Shown here in pieces: positions 8,090-9,064 of a stretch of 9,064 nt of DNA. A program made the position numbers and the translations under genes. The stretch is from Gemmatimonadota bacterium (GTDB lineage: Bacteria > Gemmatimonadota > Gemmatimonadetes > Gemmatimonadales > GWC2-71-9). The first letter of the stretch is position 1. Each line of letters starts with the position of its first letter. Location: positions 1 through 9,064 of the forward strand of contig QHTP01000256.1 of NCBI GenBank assembly GCA_003220855.1, given 5' to 3'. The notes under the pieces are model-generated. The model ran no database searches. It saw nothing but the letters and a program-made list of their open reading frames with translations, and was not told the origin of the DNA.

Positions 8090-9040
8090 GTGAATTCGGG
8101 CACCATCGTCGTCGCCCTCGGCGGCAACGCCGTCGCTCCGCCAGGCGAGCGTCCCACGATCGCGAATCAGTTCCGGCACACGCGCGCCAGCCTCGTGCCG
8201 ATCGTGGATCTGGCGCGGGCGGGGTGGCGGATCTCCCTCGTGCACGGCAACGGCCCGCAGGTGGGCGACGACCTCGCGCGCAACGAGATCGCCGCCGACC
8301 AGGTCGAGGCGCTACCGCTGGGGGTGCTCGTCGCGGCGACGGCAGGGTGGATGGGGTACATGATCCAGCAATCGCTGCAAAACGCCCTGGCCCGCGCGGG
8401 CGTCGCGCGCCAGGTGGTCACCGTCATCAGTCAGACGCTGTGCGATGCGAACGACGTCAATCTGCGCACGCCCACCAAGCCGATCGGCCACGCGCTCGAT
8501 CCGGTGCGCGTGGCGCGGCTGCAGGCGCGCGGCGTCGCCGTGAAACAGGAGCAGCCCGGTCGCTGGCGGCGGCTGGCGCCGAGCCCCAAGCCCGTGGCCG
8601 TGGTCGAGCGGGACATGATCCGTCACCTCGTCGCCGCGGGACACATCGTCGTCGCGTGTGGGGGCGGCGGCCCGCCCGTGTATGACGACCCGGCGCTGCG
8701 ACTCGAAGGGATCGACGCCGTCGTCGACAAGGATCGGGTCGCCGCGATCCTCGGGCGCGACATCGCAGCCGACGTCCTGCTGATCCTCACCAACGTCGAC
8801 GCGGTGTATCACGGGTACGGCACGGCGCACCAGCGCGCCATCCGGCGCCTCGACCTGGCGACCGCGGATCACTTGCTCGCCGGCACGGAGCTCGGCACCG
8901 GCAGCATGCGCCCCAAGGTCGAAGCGGCGGCCGACTTCGTGCGCGCCGGCGGCCGCCGCGCGATCATCGCCGAGCTGTCGCAGGGCCTCGCGGCGCTCGC
9001 GGGCGAGGCCGGCACGACCATCACCACGGAGCCAGCGTGA
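8090..9040 (+). CDS. arcC: Carbamate kinase
   Basis: The enzyme catalyses the reversible transfer of phosphate between carbamoyl phosphate and ADP, giving ATP, CO2 and ammonia in the catabolic direction. The 316-residue length is normal for this cytoplasmic amino-acid-kinase-fold protein. Visible motifs are ALGGNAV (9-15), HGNGPQVG (52-59), TKPIGHAL (129-136, K130), RRLAPSPKPV (160-169) and GGGGPPV (191-197, usually GGGGIPV). Further on are GIDAVVDKD (207-215, K213), LTNVDAVY (233-240) and GTGSMRPKVEAA (269-280, K276). Together they separate it from glutamate, aspartate and uridylate kinases. The start is GTG, 12 bases after the previous stop, and gives the usual short lead into the first glycine loop. 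No arginine deiminase or ornithine carbamoyltransferase is in view; instead the gene overlaps sucC by four bases. Its source of carbamoyl phosphate is therefore unknown from this window. Confidence 0.95.
   Translation: MNSGTIVVALGGNAVAPPGERPTIANQFRHTRASLVPIVDLARAGWRISLVHGNGPQVGDDLARNEIAADQVEALPLGVLVAATAGWMGYMIQQSLQNALARAGVARQVVTVISQTLCDANDVNLRTPTKPIGHALDPVRVARLQARGVAVKQEQPGRWRRLAPSPKPVAVVERDMIRHLVAAGHIVVACGGGGPPVYDDPALRLEGIDAVVDKDRVAAILGRDIAADVLLILTNVDAVYHGYGTAHQRAIRRLDLATADHLLAGTELGTGSMRPKVEAAADFVRAGGRRAIIAELSQGLAALAGEAGTTITTEPA
9027..9031 (+). promoter_or_regulatory. Ribosome binding site for sucC
   Basis: CGGAG lies five bases before the GTG at 9037, inside the last codons of the carbamate kinase gene. 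It is the best-placed Shine-Dalgarno-like site at any gene start in the window and supports the sucC start call. Confidence 0.6.
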
Positions 9041-9064
9041 ACCTGCACGAGTACCAGGCGCGCG
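9037..9064 (+). CDS. sucC: Succinyl-CoA synthetase (ADP-forming) beta subunit, first nine codons
   Basis: Only the N-terminus MNLHEYQAR is present before the window ends. This is the near-invariant opening of SucC (MNLHEYQAK in E. coli). SucC is the beta subunit that joins with SucD to convert succinyl-CoA, phosphate and ADP into succinate, CoA and ATP in the TCA cycle. The GTG start overlaps the carbamate kinase stop (GTGA), and a Shine-Dalgarno-like CGGAG lies five bases upstream. sucD would be expected next, beyond the window. A malate-CoA ligase beta subunit starts in a similar way, so the exact substrate cannot be fixed from nine residues. Confidence 0.85.

Noticed and set aside
5927..8245. 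Long minus-strand open frame (772 codons) opposite UPF0182 and the start of carbamate kinase
   Set aside because: It is Arg/Gly/Pro-rich with no recognisable domain and lies antisense to genes with clear family motifs. Long antisense frames are expected at this GC content.

Overview
This 9,064-base window is GC-rich bacterial chromosome and almost entirely coding. Every gene reads left to right on the + strand. From the 5' edge the order is: nuoL (3' part only), nuoM, nuoN, a phosphomannomutase/phosphoglucomutase, a large UPF0182-type membrane protein, a carbamate kinase, and the first nine codons of sucC. Neighbouring genes are separated by at most 14 bases or overlap by 4 bases (nuoM/nuoN, mutase/UPF0182, carbamate kinase/sucC). 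I see no terminator, promoter, RNA gene, repeat, insertion sequence or CRISPR array, so the whole window may be one polycistronic unit that continues past both ends. No stretch longer than 14 bases lacks a gene.

The first half (1-4194) encodes the three antiporter-like proton-channel subunits of respiratory complex I in the usual L-M-N order. NuoL (as far as seen) and NuoN keep all the key channel residues. NuoM does not: it has a clean in-frame gap of about 39 codons at residue 302/303 (base 2203/2204). The gap removes the whole of transmembrane helix 10 and the first half of helix 11, including two conserved histidines. Flanking residues on both sides align normally and the frame is intact. 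This is the most notable feature of the window. It is either a real variant proton channel or an assembly error.

The second half (4209-9064) leaves respiration. A phosphohexomutase with a full set of catalytic motifs feeds sugar-nucleotide and cell-envelope synthesis. It is translationally coupled to a divergent UPF0182 protein with about seven membrane helices and a large outer domain of unknown function. Then comes carbamate kinase, with no arginine-deiminase genes beside it, overlapping the start of the ADP-forming succinyl-CoA synthetase beta subunit. The last two enzymes both make ATP at substrate level and the first three genes belong to proton-motive-force generation, so the run has a loose energy-metabolism theme. 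That theme is an inference from context.

The composition, the complete-type complex I, UPF0182 and the sucC neighbour suggest a free-living, respiring, GC-rich bacterium. Gemmatimonadota or a related environmental lineage would fit, but this rests on general impression and not on a search. The four genes after nuoN all appear to start with GTG, whereas nuoM and nuoN start with ATG.
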